Notes: generated by a model from the sequence alone, not told the origin. A DNA stretch of 64,000 nucleotides from Demequina aurantiaca (GCF_000975135.1 NZ_BBRF01000001.1:717591-781590); one strand, 5' to 3'. Counted from the first letter of the stretch, positions 46,504-55,658 are shown. Translations and numbers: made by a program.

Positions 46504-47232
46504 ATGACTGATTTTGAACAGCGCCCCATCCTGGTGACCGGAGCGACTGGAGGCATCGGCGGCGCGATCGTGCGTCACCTCGTCGCAGCGAACGCGGACG
46601 TGATCGCCACCGGACGCACCGCCGAAAGCCTCGAGGACATCGCTGCGAGCACGGGTTGCCGCACGGTGGCGTTCGACCTCAGCTCAGAGGAAGAAATCGC
46701 CGACGCACTCGGCGACCTCGACGTGTGGGGTGTGGTGAATTGCGGCGGATTCGGCGGTGAAATTGCGACCCCCATGGAGACCGATATCGACGTTTTCGAC
46801 AAGGTGATGTCCATCAACGCTCGCGGCACGCTTCTTGTCACCAAGTACACATCACGTTCAATGATCCGGTTGGGTCGCGGCGGCGCGATCGTCAACATCT
46901 CGAGTCAGGCATCGCTGGTCGCCCTGGCCAACCACATCTCTTACGGATCCTCCAAGGCCGCCGTCGACAACATCACTCGCGTGAGCGCACTTGAACTCGG
47001 AAAGTACGGCATCAGGGTCAATAGCGTGCACCCCACCGTAGTGATGACCGAGATGTCGGAGTTCTATTGGGGCCGCCCTGAGATCGGCGAGCCGTTCCTC
47101 GCTCAGATGCCTCTGGGCCGTTGGGCTACGCAGGATGAGATCGCCGCACCGGTAGTGTTTCTCCTGAGCGACGGAGCATCCATGATTTCCGGGGCGCACC
47201 TGCCGATCGATGGCGGCTTCACTGCCGTCTAG
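46504..47232 (+). CDS. SDR family oxidoreductase in the sugar locus
   Basis: 242 residues from the ATG at 46504. It has TGATGGIGG for the dinucleotide, NCGGFGG replacing the usual NNAG, NISSQASLV with the catalytic Ser, and YGSSKAA with Tyr-x3-Lys. The C-terminus PIDGGFTAV is family-typical. It shares the divergent operator region with the kinase operon and precedes a LacI gene, so it probably oxidises or reduces a pathway intermediate. Confidence 0.9.
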   Translation: MTDFEQRPILVTGATGGIGGAIVRHLVAANADVIATGRTAESLEDIAASTGCRTVAFDLSSEEEIADALGDLDVWGVVNCGGFGGEIATPMETDIDVFDKVMSINARGTLLVTKYTSRSMIRLGRGGAIVNISSQASLVALANHISYGSSKAAVDNITRVSALELGKYGIRVNSVHPTVVMTEMSEFYWGRPEIGEPFLAQMPLGRWATQDEIAAPVVFLLSDGASMISGAHLPIDGGFTAV

Positions 47233-47308
47233 GAATCATTCGGCTGTGGCAACGGAGGAGACCGACGCGAATGATCCATTGCCGAGCGATCCGAGGAGGC
47301 GGCACCCG

Positions 47309-48295
47309 ATGGTGAGCATGCGTGACGTTGCCCGTGAGGCGGGCGTCTCCATCAAAACGGTGTCGCGCGTGCACACCGGGGACCCCCAGGTAGCCCCTGA
47401 GACCCGCGAGCGCGTCGAGCGCGCTATCGCGGAGTTGGGCTACGTGGCCAACGGGCTAGCCTCCACGTTCCGGCAGGGACGATCACCCGTCATTGGCATC
47501 GCGGTGCCAGATATTAGCGATCCCTTCTTTGCTGCCCTGGTTCAGGGCATTGATGCGGTCGCCGCCAAGAACCAGCTCATTACCGTGGTGGCGTCGATTG
47601 CCGACGAGGAGCTCGAACAGGAACGTGTCGAGGCTCTGTTGAGTCGACGCCTGCAGGGTTTTGTGCTCGCGCCCAGCAGCGATGACCAGGCCTACTTGGC
47701 ACCATGGACTGCGCAACTGCCCATCGTTTTCGTGGACCGTCAACCGGTGCACTTGAGCGTCGATTGGATTGAGTCCGATGACGAGGCTGGCGCACACCGG
47801 GCCGTCAGCCACCTGATAGGGCTGGGGCATCGGCGCGTGGCCTTCCTGGGTGACACCACCATCGTCTCCACGACCCGTGCGCGCCTCGAGGGGTACCACG
47901 CTGCGATACAAGAGGCTGGCTTGGTGATTGATCCCACGCTCGAAGTTGTGGCCGCCTCAAATTCCGTTGACACCGGTGCGGCCCTGACGGAACTGCTGTC
48001 GCGACCCGAGCCTCCGACGGCCATCTTCTCCTCCAACCCGCGCACCACCATGGCGATGGCACCCTCGCTCAGGAACCTGCGCGTAGCCATCGTGTCGTTC
48101 GGCGACTTTCCCCTCGCCGATGCTCTTCAACCAGCGATTTCCGCGATGGCCCAGAACCCTCGCAGGATTGGCGAGCTCGCCGCTCAGCGCTTGCTTGACC
48201 GCATCGACAACCCCGATGGCGAGTACCCGCGCCGCGTCGAGGTCACGACTGAGCTGATTGTTCGCGAGTCGAGTAGCGCTCCGTCAGCGAAATAG
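47309..48295 (+). CDS. LacI family transcriptional regulator (1)
   Basis: 328 residues from the ATG at 47309, preceded by GAGGAGG. The upstream in-frame region overlaps the SDR and is not supported. HTH: SMRDVAREAGVSIKTVSRV with the hinge helix ANGLASTFRQG. The periplasmic-binding-protein-like effector domain follows (VIGIAVPDISDPFFAALVQG). A likely repressor of the locus, recognising the TGACAYCGRTGTCA operators or one of the two pairs. Confidence 0.92.
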   Translation: MVSMRDVAREAGVSIKTVSRVHTGDPQVAPETRERVERAIAELGYVANGLASTFRQGRSPVIGIAVPDISDPFFAALVQGIDAVAAKNQLITVVASIADEELEQERVEALLSRRLQGFVLAPSSDDQAYLAPWTAQLPIVFVDRQPVHLSVDWIESDDEAGAHRAVSHLIGLGHRRVAFLGDTTIVSTTRARLEGYHAAIQEAGLVIDPTLEVVAASNSVDTGAALTELLSRPEPPTAIFSSNPRTTMAMAPSLRNLRVAIVSFGDFPLADALQPAISAMAQNPRRIGELAAQRLLDRIDNPDGEYPRRVEVTTELIVRESSSAPSAK

Positions 48296-48336
48296 TCCGC
48301 TGCCGCCAAGTGGGGGGATACTCGACGGCAGCGGAC
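48295..48336. terminator. Bidirectional terminator between convergent genes
   Basis: GTCCGCTGCCG (48295-48305) pairs perfectly with CGGCAGCGGAC (48326-48336), an 11-bp stem with a 20-nt loop, between the LacI stop and the aldolase stop. Confidence 0.6.
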
Positions 48337-48353
48337 GGTCTATTTCCGGTGCC

Positions 48354-49241
48354 TTAGGCGCGGTCTACTGCAGCCTGGAGTTCCCGCAGGCGCGGGACGG
48401 CGCGGGACGTCAGCAGTTCGGCACGAACATCGTGGCTCACGGACAGGCTGTCCTTCCACAACGAACGACCAGCCATGGCTCCGCTGGCGCCATTCGCCAC
48501 CGCGGTACGCACCTGCCCAATGAAGGTGCTGTGGTCGACTCCTGCCGACAGCACAGCCCACGGCACTCCGTCCGCTGCCTCATTGACCGCGATGCAAGCC
48601 TCGGCCGAACCGGGGTACTGAAGCTTCAATACCTTGGCCCCGCACTCGACTGAGATGCGCGTCGCCTCGGCGATCAAGTCAGGCAGCTTGGCGGCGTACT
48701 CTTCCTCACTCTCGCCCTCCAGTCGATACGTCAGGATCTCGACGATGAGCAAGAGGCCGGCGCTCTCGCACGCAGCAACGAGATCCTTGATCTCCTGGCC
48801 CACGCGCGAATTCGCGTCCTGACGGTCTGGACGCATGTACCAGAGCATCTTCGCGACGTCGCCGCCGAGCTCGAGCACTGTCTGAGGGGTGACCCCGTCA
48901 ACAAACCGCGTGAAACGCAGGCCATCGACCTCTTCGAAGCCGGAGGCATCCATACCGACCACCAGGGCGGTATCGCGCGTGAGCACACCGTTGTCGGGGA
49001 TGGCAGGCAGGGCTACTTCAGGGTCGAGCAGGATCGCCGATGCCTCGTTGCCGAGGTAGCGGACCAAGTCGGCTTTTGCGTCAGCGAGTTCCTCTTGCGT
49101 GACTGCTCCGTTGGGGCCATCCGTCATCACGGCCTTCATGCCATTGCGCTGGTCGGCCGCAACGATGAGCATGTTGCCGGATGCCGTCGAGATGGCGGCC
49201 ATCGCGCGCTTCTCCCGAGTGTTGAGTTCATTCCTAGCCAT
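48354..49241 (-). CDS. LacD/YihT-type class I aldolase
   Basis: 295 residues. VAADQRNGM near the N-terminus, the Schiff-base lysine K206 in AKVLKLQYPGS, WAVLSAGVDHSTF and SGAMAGRSLWKD (R259) match tagatose-1,6-bisphosphate aldolase (LacD) and sulfofructose-phosphate aldolase (YihT). It should split a phosphorylated ketose into DHAP and an aldehyde. It is last in the operon with a FGGY kinase, 53 bp downstream of it. Which ketose is used cannot be told. Confidence 0.88.
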   Translation of the reverse strand: MARNELNTREKRAMAAISTASGNMLIVAADQRNGMKAVMTDGPNGAVTQEELADAKADLVRYLGNEASAILLDPEVALPAIPDNGVLTRDTALVVGMDASGFEEVDGLRFTRFVDGVTPQTVLELGGDVAKMLWYMRPDRQDANSRVGQEIKDLVAACESAGLLLIVEILTYRLEGESEEEYAAKLPDLIAEATRISVECGAKVLKLQYPGSAEACIAVNEAADGVPWAVLSAGVDHSTFIGQVRTAVANGASGAMAGRSLWKDSLSVSHDVRAELLTSRAVPRLRELQAAVDRA

Positions 49242-49294
49242 GGGGTATCTCCATTTAGTAGTGGGGTCAGGTCTTGGTGTGTTGCCAACTGCAC

Positions 49295-50659
49295 TTAATG
49301 CGAGTTGGCCGCGGCGGTCTCCACTAGGGCACTCGCCGCCATCGCTGCACCAAAGGCGGTGTCCTGCGAACGCGCGGAGACCCGCACGTTGGGCAGGACC
49401 TGGGTACGGGCCTTGCGGACGCTTTCCATCGCGCTCCAGCCGCCCGAAAGCAAGGTTGACGTTGCGGGGGGAACCTCGCGGTTCATCGCTTCCAGCAGGA
49501 GTTCGATCTCGTCATTGCCGTGCAGGAGCACTGCCCGGAATACTTCAGGGGGAGTCACCCCGTCCGCAGGAATGGTGAGGGCGAGTACACCATCGTCGTT
49601 GCGGGCGCCCTTCACCATCACCGAGCCTGCAGGCAGGTAGCCGCCCGGCGGCAGCGAACAGACTTGGCGATCAAGCTCGTCCCTGCCGTGCGCGTCGCTA
49701 ATGCCGAAGAGTTGGAGGCTGCGGCGCATCAGCAAGCCGGTCTTGACTCCCGCGACGAGCACAAACTGACCGTCCACGACGTGCCGGACACAGTTGATGA
49801 GGTACTTCGCCAGTCGTTCGCGAGCTTCGCGCGATGGCGGGTCGTCGAGTACCCGCAGAATGACCTCAGCGGTACCCATCGAGACTTGATATTGCGATCC
49901 GGGGATAGTTCCACCGGACACCGCGGCGACAAGGTGGTCGTGACCAGCGACGGTCACGACCGCGCCACGAATGGCGGCGGGGAGCCAGTCCCGGTCCGCT
50001 CGGCCGAGGCTCGCCCCCGCAGCAACGAGGGGTGGGACAAACGACTCTGCGACCCCCAGGTAGGCGAGCATCTCCGGCCAGGCGCGGCCCGTGTCCTGAT
50101 CGAGCAGCCCGGTGCGCGACGCGAGGGACATTTCCGATGCGGGCTGGGCGCCCAACGCGGAGGCGACGAACTCTGGGAGATTGAGCCAGCGAAGGTTCGC
50201 AATGTCAAGTCCGCGATCGCGCAGGAAGAGCATCTTCGCCACGGACACCTGGGCGCCAAGCGGCAAGCCCGTACGTCCCGCGAAGTCTTTCTGCAAGTCG
50301 TGTGGCATTGCGTCGACCTGCTGCGTGCCGCGGGGGTCAAACCAGGCAAATGCCGGCGCGACCGCTCTGGCAGCATCGTCTACCAGGTATCCCGTCTCGC
50401 CCATGCCTGAGACGGCAATGGCGGCGATGCGAGCCTCCGGGTCTTGTGCGTGCTTGACCACAGCATCGGCCGCCGTCTCGAGGAGTGAACCCACGGCGGC
50501 CATCAATGCCGCCGACTCAAGCTCGGTGGTGCCGCCTGGTCCGGTGACCCAGGGTGTGGGCAGCTGCTCCACTAGCACCTCGGTGCCCGCGTGATCAAGG
50601 ACAAGAATTTTTACGCCGGTACTACCCAAATCGAGGCCGGCTACGAACTGTGCGGGCAT
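49295..50659 (-). CDS. FGGY family carbohydrate kinase
   Basis: 454 residues. N-terminal phosphate motif GLDLGSTGVKILVLD, a middle AGHDHLVAAVSGG and the C-terminal LLSGGWSAMES place it in the FGGY family. Members phosphorylate ketoses such as xylulose, rhamnulose or fuculose, often at C1 or C5. Together with a ketose-phosphate aldolase downstream it suggests a phosphorylate-then-cleave route. It follows the binding-protein gene across a hairpin. Confidence 0.9.
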   Translation of the reverse strand: MPAQFVAGLDLGSTGVKILVLDHAGTEVLVEQLPTPWVTGPGGTTELESAALMAAVGSLLETAADAVVKHAQDPEARIAAIAVSGMGETGYLVDDAARAVAPAFAWFDPRGTQQVDAMPHDLQKDFAGRTGLPLGAQVSVAKMLFLRDRGLDIANLRWLNLPEFVASALGAQPASEMSLASRTGLLDQDTGRAWPEMLAYLGVAESFVPPLVAAGASLGRADRDWLPAAIRGAVVTVAGHDHLVAAVSGGTIPGSQYQVSMGTAEVILRVLDDPPSREARERLAKYLINCVRHVVDGQFVLVAGVKTGLLMRRSLQLFGISDAHGRDELDRQVCSLPPGGYLPAGSVMVKGARNDDGVLALTIPADGVTPPEVFRAVLLHGNDEIELLLEAMNREVPPATSTLLSGGWSAMESVRKARTQVLPNVRVSARSQDTAFGAAMAASALVETAAANSH

Positions 50660-50725
50660 GGTGCTCCCTTCTCAGGTGTGTGGGGTTGGTTGAGCGAGGC
50701 GCGAGGTCAGGGCTCGCCGCCCGGG

Positions 50726-50760
50726 GGTGGTCCTCCCGGCGCATTGCCAGGAGGACCACC
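50726..50760 (-). terminator. Intra-operon hairpin after the binding-protein gene
   Basis: GGTGGTCCTCC (50726-50736) pairs perfectly with GGAGGACCACC (50750-50760). It lies between the substrate-binding protein and the FGGY kinase genes on the same strand. Such hairpins usually protect or attenuate, giving more binding protein than enzyme. Confidence 0.6.
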
Positions 50761-50776
50761 GTGGTGCGTGTGTGAA

Positions 50777-51802
50777 CTAGCAGGTGGACGCGTAGAGCGC
50801 CGCCTGGCCTTCGTCGGTTCCGAGAGTTTCCTTGGTGATGATCGAGAATCCGGTCTGGATCTTTGCCTCGGTCGGCTCGCCCTTGAGCGCAGCGACTGCC
50901 TGCTCGACGCCCTGGTAGCCGATCTGGTAGGGCTGCTGAGCGATCAGGGCCTGGACGGTACCGTCCTCAAGTGCCTCAACCTGTGCGGGGCCGGCGTCAA
51001 AGCCAACAACCTGTACCTCACCGGCAACGCCAGCTTGCTCGATGCCGGTGGCGGCACCTTCCGCGCTGAAGATGTTGGTAGCGAAGATCGCCTTGAGGTC
51101 GGGGTAACGCTGGAGCGTCGAGGTGACGATCTCAGCGGCCTTTGCTGGCTCGTTCTTGGCGTACTGCACACCCACGTACTCGAACGAATCGTCTGCATTG
51201 ACAGCCTCCTCGAAGCCCTGGACGCGGGCGTCCGAGGTCGAGATTCCAGGCTGGTTGTCGATGACGAGCACCTGGCCGCCGTCCGGCACCATTTCCTTGA
51301 TGGCTTCGAACGCTGCCGCACCGCCACCCACGTTGTCCGAGGCAATCTCTGAGACGGCAAAGGACGGGTCCTCGACGGTGGTGTCGACCAGGACGATTTC
51401 GCTTCCTTCAGCTGCCTCCTCGAGCGGACGCTGCAAAGCAGAGATGTCGTTCGGTGCGATCAGGATCGCGTCGGGGTTGGTCGCCATGACCGAGGTCACG
51501 ATGGGCTGCTGCAGAGCAGGATCCCACTTCTGGCCACCCTGGACGCTGACGTCAATGCCGCCAAGGTCCTCGGCTGCGGCGCGCACGCCACATTCCATGG
51601 AGATGTAGAAGTTGTCGCCGATGACGCCCTGGATGAAGGCGACACTCAGGTCCTCGGTTGACGATCCAGCCTCGGCGCTGGAGCTACTCGCGGCGGAGTC
51701 GGTGGACTCTGCATCAGTCTCGCTCGACGTTGAGCAAGCAGCTAGTGTGAACGCCATGGCGGCAGCCACGGAGGCTACCTTGATGGTGGTGTTGTGACGC
51801 AT
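50777..51802 (-). CDS. ABC sugar-binding lipoprotein (RbsB/FrcB-like)
   Basis: 341 residues. The signal peptide has a lipobox LAACS with C23 as the lipidated cysteine, followed by a Ser/Glu-rich tether. The core is a periplasmic-binding fold of the ribose/fructose family (VIGDNFYISMECG, ILIAPNDISAL, VVGFDAGPAQVEAL). It captures the imported sugar for the permease and ATPase encoded just upstream. Confidence 0.93.
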   Translation of the reverse strand: MRHNTTIKVASVAAAMAFTLAACSTSSETDAESTDSAASSSSAEAGSSTEDLSVAFIQGVIGDNFYISMECGVRAAAEDLGGIDVSVQGGQKWDPALQQPIVTSVMATNPDAILIAPNDISALQRPLEEAAEGSEIVLVDTTVEDPSFAVSEIASDNVGGGAAAFEAIKEMVPDGGQVLVIDNQPGISTSDARVQGFEEAVNADDSFEYVGVQYAKNEPAKAAEIVTSTLQRYPDLKAIFATNIFSAEGAATGIEQAGVAGEVQVVGFDAGPAQVEALEDGTVQALIAQQPYQIGYQGVEQAVAALKGEPTEAKIQTGFSIITKETLGTDEGQAALYASTC

Positions 51803-51804
51803 TT

Positions 51805-52914
51805 CTAACTTTCCCTTCGGTTGGTGTTGCGATTGCGGTGAAAAATTCTTGAATAGAGAGAGGTCTTGGTTGTGCCTCGTGAGTTCGCGGCTCTTCGTGT
51901 CTGGTCGACGTAGACGGCGCCAACGAGGAACGCCCCGACGACGACCTGCTGCCAGTAGGGCTCGACGCCCAAGATGACGAAGCCATTTCGCAGGGTTGCG
52001 GGGATGAAGAGTCCGACCAACGTGCCGAACACGGTGCCGATGCCACCGAAGAGGCTCGTTCCACCAATGACCACACCGGCGATGACGTCGAGGTTGGTGA
52101 GGCTGTGACCAGCGATCGTGGTGGAGCGGAAGAACGACAGGTTCAGCACTCCCGCAAGACCTGCCAGGAGTCCCGCGAAGGCGTAGACCTTAATGAGTTG
52201 GCGGTCGACGTTGATGCCTACGCGTCGGCACGCCTCGGCGTTCGAGCCGACGGCAGAGGTCCGCAAGCCAAAGCGGGTGTGGTTCAGCAGGACGATGCCG
52301 ATGATCACCACGGTGGTGGCGATGATGACGAGGCTGGGAACCCCGAACAGGCTTCCAAAGCCGACCGTATCGACCAGGACATCCGGAGACGCCCGCAGGT
52401 CGATTCCGCCCGTGAGCACCTGCGACAAACCCAGGGCGGCACCGAACGTACCAAGCGTCACGATCATTGGTGGCACTTTGGCCTTGGCGACAAGGAATCC
52501 GTTCAGTAGCCCCCAAGCAAGACCCGAGGCCAGGGCCGCGACGATGCCCAGGATGGCGACACCCCACCCTTGTCCCGTACCCACGTTCTCCATCACCATG
52601 GACGCGACCACGCCGCTGAAGACGAGTACTGAACCCATGGAGAGGTCGATGCCGCCGGTGACGATGATGAATGTGGTGCCCACGCCCAGGATCGCGAGGA
52701 TTGAAACGCTGATCGCGATATTGCGGAAGTTGGAGACAGACAGGAAGGCATCCGGGCTGAGCACCGAGAAGATCACCACGATCGCCAACCAGACCAACAC
52801 GATCTGCATGGCCTGCGACTTGATGGCGTCACCGAGGCGGGAGGTGAACGGCTGTCGGATCACGCTGTCTTCGGTGTCGCGGAGCTTGACTGCGTCTTCA
52901 GTTTCGAGGCTCAT
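51805..52914 (-). CDS. ABC sugar permease (RbsC/FrcC-like)
   Basis: 369 residues from the ATG at 52914, which overlaps the ATPase stop as ATGA; the longer frame inside the ATPase is rejected. About eight to ten membrane helices, with TGGIDLSMGSV and the EAA-like loop RRVGINVDRQLIKVYAFAG typical of ribose-type permeases. Basic residues end the C-terminus. Confidence 0.94.
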   Translation of the reverse strand: MSLETEDAVKLRDTEDSVIRQPFTSRLGDAIKSQAMQIVLVWLAIVVIFSVLSPDAFLSVSNFRNIAISVSILAILGVGTTFIIVTGGIDLSMGSVLVFSGVVASMVMENVGTGQGWGVAILGIVAALASGLAWGLLNGFLVAKAKVPPMIVTLGTFGAALGLSQVLTGGIDLRASPDVLVDTVGFGSLFGVPSLVIIATTVVIIGIVLLNHTRFGLRTSAVGSNAEACRRVGINVDRQLIKVYAFAGLLAGLAGVLNLSFFRSTTIAGHSLTNLDVIAGVVIGGTSLFGGIGTVFGTLVGLFIPATLRNGFVILGVEPYWQQVVVGAFLVGAVYVDQTRRAANSRGTTKTSLYSRIFHRNRNTNRRES

Positions 52915-53675
52915 GCCGCTTCCTTTCCATCGAGGGCGCCGGTCATGGCCCCCACGAGCTCCTCGACGTTCGTGTGCTTGGCTTCCATGACGGCTACGCG
53001 CTTGCCATGCCGTAGGACGTGCACACGGTCCGCCACGTCGAGCACGTGTGGCATGGAGTGGCTGATGAGCACGACGGCGATGCCCTTGTCGCGAATTCGT
53101 CGGATCAAGTCCATGACTCCCTTGGTCTGAACTACGCCGAGCGCGGCCGTGGGCTCGTCGAGGAAAATCACTTCGCTGGCCCATGCTGCGGCACGTGCCA
53201 CGGCGATGGCCTGACGCTGTCCCCCGGACATGCCGCCGACCGGTCCGGAGAAGTTGCGCACCGTCGCGCCAAGTTCGGAGAACGCTCGCTTGCCCTCGTT
53301 CTTCATGGCAGAGCGCTGCATGAATCCCAGTGCGCCCATGACGCCGGGCTTCATCAGCTCGCGACCCAGATACATGTTCTGGATGGGGTCGAGGTGGTTC
53401 GCCAGGGCAAGGTCCTGAAACACCGTTTCAATGCCACGGCTTCGAGCATCAGTTGGAGTCTCAAGTTGAATGGGCTCGCCGTTGAATAGGATCTGCCCTC
53501 CATTGGGCTGCTCAGCGCCCGACAGGATGCGCACCAGCGTGGACTTGCCCGCACCGTTGTCACCGATGAGCGCCGAAATCTCGCCCGGATACACATCGAA
53601 GTTGGCGCCCTCTAGCGCACGCACCGATCCGTACGAGCGTGAAATGTCTCGCGCTTCATAAATTGGTGTTGTCAT
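52911..53675 (-). CDS. ABC sugar transporter ATPase (FrcA-like)
   Basis: 254 residues, a single nucleotide-binding domain rather than the duplicated RbsA type. Walker A is GDNGAGKSTLV (38-48), signature GGMSGGQRQAIAVARA, Walker B EVIFLDEPTAALG, then SHSMPHVLDVADRVHVLRHG. The one-domain FrcA type fits the FrcK-like kinase elsewhere in the locus. Confidence 0.95.
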   Translation of the reverse strand: MTTPIYEARDISRSYGSVRALEGANFDVYPGEISALIGDNGAGKSTLVRILSGAEQPNGGQILFNGEPIQLETPTDARSRGIETVFQDLALANHLDPIQNMYLGRELMKPGVMGALGFMQRSAMKNEGKRAFSELGATVRNFSGPVGGMSGGQRQAIAVARAAAWASEVIFLDEPTAALGVVQTKGVMDLIRRIRDKGIAVVLISHSMPHVLDVADRVHVLRHGKRVAVMEAKHTNVEELVGAMTGALDGKEAA

Positions 53676-53743
53676 CGTTGACCCCTTCCTGAGGTTCTTT
53701 CCGCACTGGTCATTTCCACTCCCTTGTCGATTCGCCAGATGTT

Positions 53744-54799
53744 CTAGGTCGCGCCTGCGGGTATCGCGGCGCTTGGGTTTTGAGTTGTAGGACGGGGCGG
53801 CAACTCGCCGGAACCGCGCACGATTAAGCCGGCCGGAACCACGATTGGCTCCGTGGAGACGTCGATCGCTCCCGGCTCGAGTCGGGCCAACAGCGTCTCC
53901 GCTGCTATCTGACCCAGTCGGTGAGGCGAGTGGTCGATTGCTGTGATGGCGGGCGTGAGGCTCTCCGCCATCGGGAAGTCTCCGAAGGCGAGAAACGCCG
54001 TGTCAGTGCGCCCCACCAGGTGCAGGGCGGGCACGACGCCGAGCGATAGCCGGGTGTTGGTGGCAATCAGAGCAGTAGGGGGGTGCTCGAGCGCAAACAG
54101 TTGGTCAATGGCGTCCCTCACGTAACTCTCGTCCAGGCAGTCGTCGCGCACCAGGTCGGGATCAAAGGTGATTCCGCCGTCCGCCATGGCCTGCCGGAAT
54201 CCCGCGTGGCGGTCTCGAGTCGTGGGAACAGACTGCGAATCACTCACAATTGCGATGCGTCGATGCCCGTGGCTCGTGAGGTGCTGCCCTGCAATGCGCG
54301 CAAGTCCAAAGTCGTCCGAGACCACCGACTGCGAGCCAGGAAACTCGCCGACCCGATCGACGAACACCACAGGCAGGTCTCCTAGGCGCAAGCCCTCAAG
54401 ACTGTTTTCGGAGCCCGGCATCACGATCACCCCAGCGCAACGACGCTGCTGAAAGTCCTGGACGATGGCTCGCTCGCGGCTCACGTCGCGGTGGCTGGAG
54501 GTGATGAGTACCTGGTAGCCAGCGTCAGATAGGCGGGATTCGATGCTGGCGACCAGCGACGCGACGAATACGTCCCCGATCCCCTCAACGACCACACCTA
54601 CACTGCGATCTCGTCCGGCGCGTAGCGAACGGGCGGCCGGGTCGGGGCGGTAGTCAAGTTCCCGCATGGCCTCGAGCACCTTGGCACGCGTGGCCGGGGC
54701 GACACTCGGGTCGTTGTTGAGCACCCGTGAGGCGGTCTTGATCGAGACCTCAGCCATCATGGCCACGTCTCGGAGAATGGGTTCCTTGTGACTCTTCAC
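53744..54799 (-). CDS. LacI family transcriptional regulator (2)
   Basis: About 351 residues from the GTG at 54799. Upstream in-frame ATGs as far as 54912 would add an odd basic tail before the DNA-binding domain. HTH: ILRDVAMMAEVSIKTASRV and a Pro/Ala-rich hinge PDPAARSLRAG, then the sugar-sensing domain. It precedes the ABC genes by 68 bp on the same strand, and its promoter carries the same operators as the divergent region at 46.4 kb. Confidence 0.9.
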   Translation of the reverse strand: MKSHKEPILRDVAMMAEVSIKTASRVLNNDPSVAPATRAKVLEAMRELDYRPDPAARSLRAGRDRSVGVVVEGIGDVFVASLVASIESRLSDAGYQVLITSSHRDVSRERAIVQDFQQRRCAGVIVMPGSENSLEGLRLGDLPVVFVDRVGEFPGSQSVVSDDFGLARIAGQHLTSHGHRRIAIVSDSQSVPTTRDRHAGFRQAMADGGITFDPDLVRDDCLDESYVRDAIDQLFALEHPPTALIATNTRLSLGVVPALHLVGRTDTAFLAFGDFPMAESLTPAITAIDHSPHRLGQIAAETLLARLEPGAIDVSTEPIVVPAGLIVRGSGELPPRPTTQNPSAAIPAGAT

Positions 54800-54929
54800 G
54801 ATGCCGACCCCGGCTTGACTTCCGTGAGGACGAGGACGAGTGCGGATGCCGACTGCGAGCCAGTTGCGAGCATTTCCATCACCCTCCTCATCGAGGCATG
54901 TCATCGTTGTCATTGGAACAGCGATTCCC

Positions 54930-54958
54930 ATCATGGGGCGGTATGACACCGATGTCAA
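54930..54958 (-). promoter_or_regulatory. Promoter of the LacI-ABC-kinase-aldolase operon
   Basis: On the minus strand TTGACA (54953-54958), a 17-bp spacer and CATGAT (54930-54935). The consensus -35 is part of operator copy 54944-54957. It would drive lacI(2) and probably the six genes after it. Confidence 0.55.
54944..54957. promoter_or_regulatory. LacI-type operator, copy 3
   Basis: TGACACCGATGTCA, identical to copy 2 at 46408. Confidence 0.75.
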
Positions 54959-54966
54959 GCGGTAGT

Positions 54967-54980
54967 TGACATCGGTGTCA
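54967..54980. promoter_or_regulatory. LacI-type operator, copy 4
   Basis: TGACATCGGTGTCA, identical to copy 1. Copies 3 and 4 together form a 16-bp-arm inverted repeat (54943-54981), and their centres are 23 bp apart, as for copies 1 and 2. A half-site TGACAT lies further right at 54998. Confidence 0.75.
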
Positions 54981-55088
54981 TCTTTGTTGCAAAGACGTGA
55001 CATTTGGGGGCAATCGGGCGGCCGCGCCTAGGCGTGTGCCATGGCGAGCGTGAGCAATCAGCGGGATCTGCGCCGTGCGGGAAGCGAA

Positions 55089-55658
55089 CTACCTGGTAGA
55101 TCGGGTGAGTGCCGCAGCGATGCTGGTCACCTGGTCCTGCGGATTGTCGGCACCGTCGACCTCAATGTGCCGCACGCTAGGCGGATTGAGGTCAACCGAC
55201 GCAAGGTAACCGTCAGGGTCGGCAACCTTGTCCGCGTCGCGCGTCGCACCGCGCGCGACCAAGCGTTCGATGAGGAGCCCGGGCTCCAGCCGGATCCACA
55301 CCAGGTGAACCTGCCCGCCGGCATCGCCCAGCCGCGATTCCAGCCGCTCCCAGGCCTCGGCATCGGCGCGCTCTGCCGTGAAGGGTGCAATCAGAATGAC
55401 GGAGACTCCCCCGCGGAGACAGTCCGACGCGACCTGTAACAGGCATTCGTAGCGTGCGTCTCGAGTAAGTGTTGCGACGCGTGGGTCCGCGTAGTCCGAC
55501 GTCCCCATGGATTTCATGATCACGTCGACCAGCGGGTTCGTCATCGAATCCTGGTCCAGGACCGCGGCACCAATCTCGCGTCCGAGCGCCACCGCGGTAG
55601 TTGATTTTCCCGAGGCTGGGGCACCAGTCATCACTATCGCTAAGGGGTTGTCACTCAC
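55089..55658 (-). CDS. P-loop AAA/kinase family protein
   Basis: 189 residues. Walker A is TGAPASGKSTTA (11-22), followed by LDQDSM and a Lid-like LIERLVARGATRDADK, the layout of small gluconokinase/zeta-toxin-like kinases. Substrate unknown. A TAAGGT -10-like box (55665-55670, minus strand) ends 6 nt before the GTG, suggesting leaderless transcription. A direct link to the sugar locus is not shown, and the gap between them (54800-55088) holds only operators. Confidence 0.8.
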   Translation of the reverse strand: MSDNPLAIVMTGAPASGKSTTAVALGREIGAAVLDQDSMTNPLVDVIMKSMGTSDYADPRVATLTRDARYECLLQVASDCLRGGVSVILIAPFTAERADAEAWERLESRLGDAGGQVHLVWIRLEPGLLIERLVARGATRDADKVADPDGYLASVDLNPPSVRHIEVDGADNPQDQVTSIAAALTRSTR

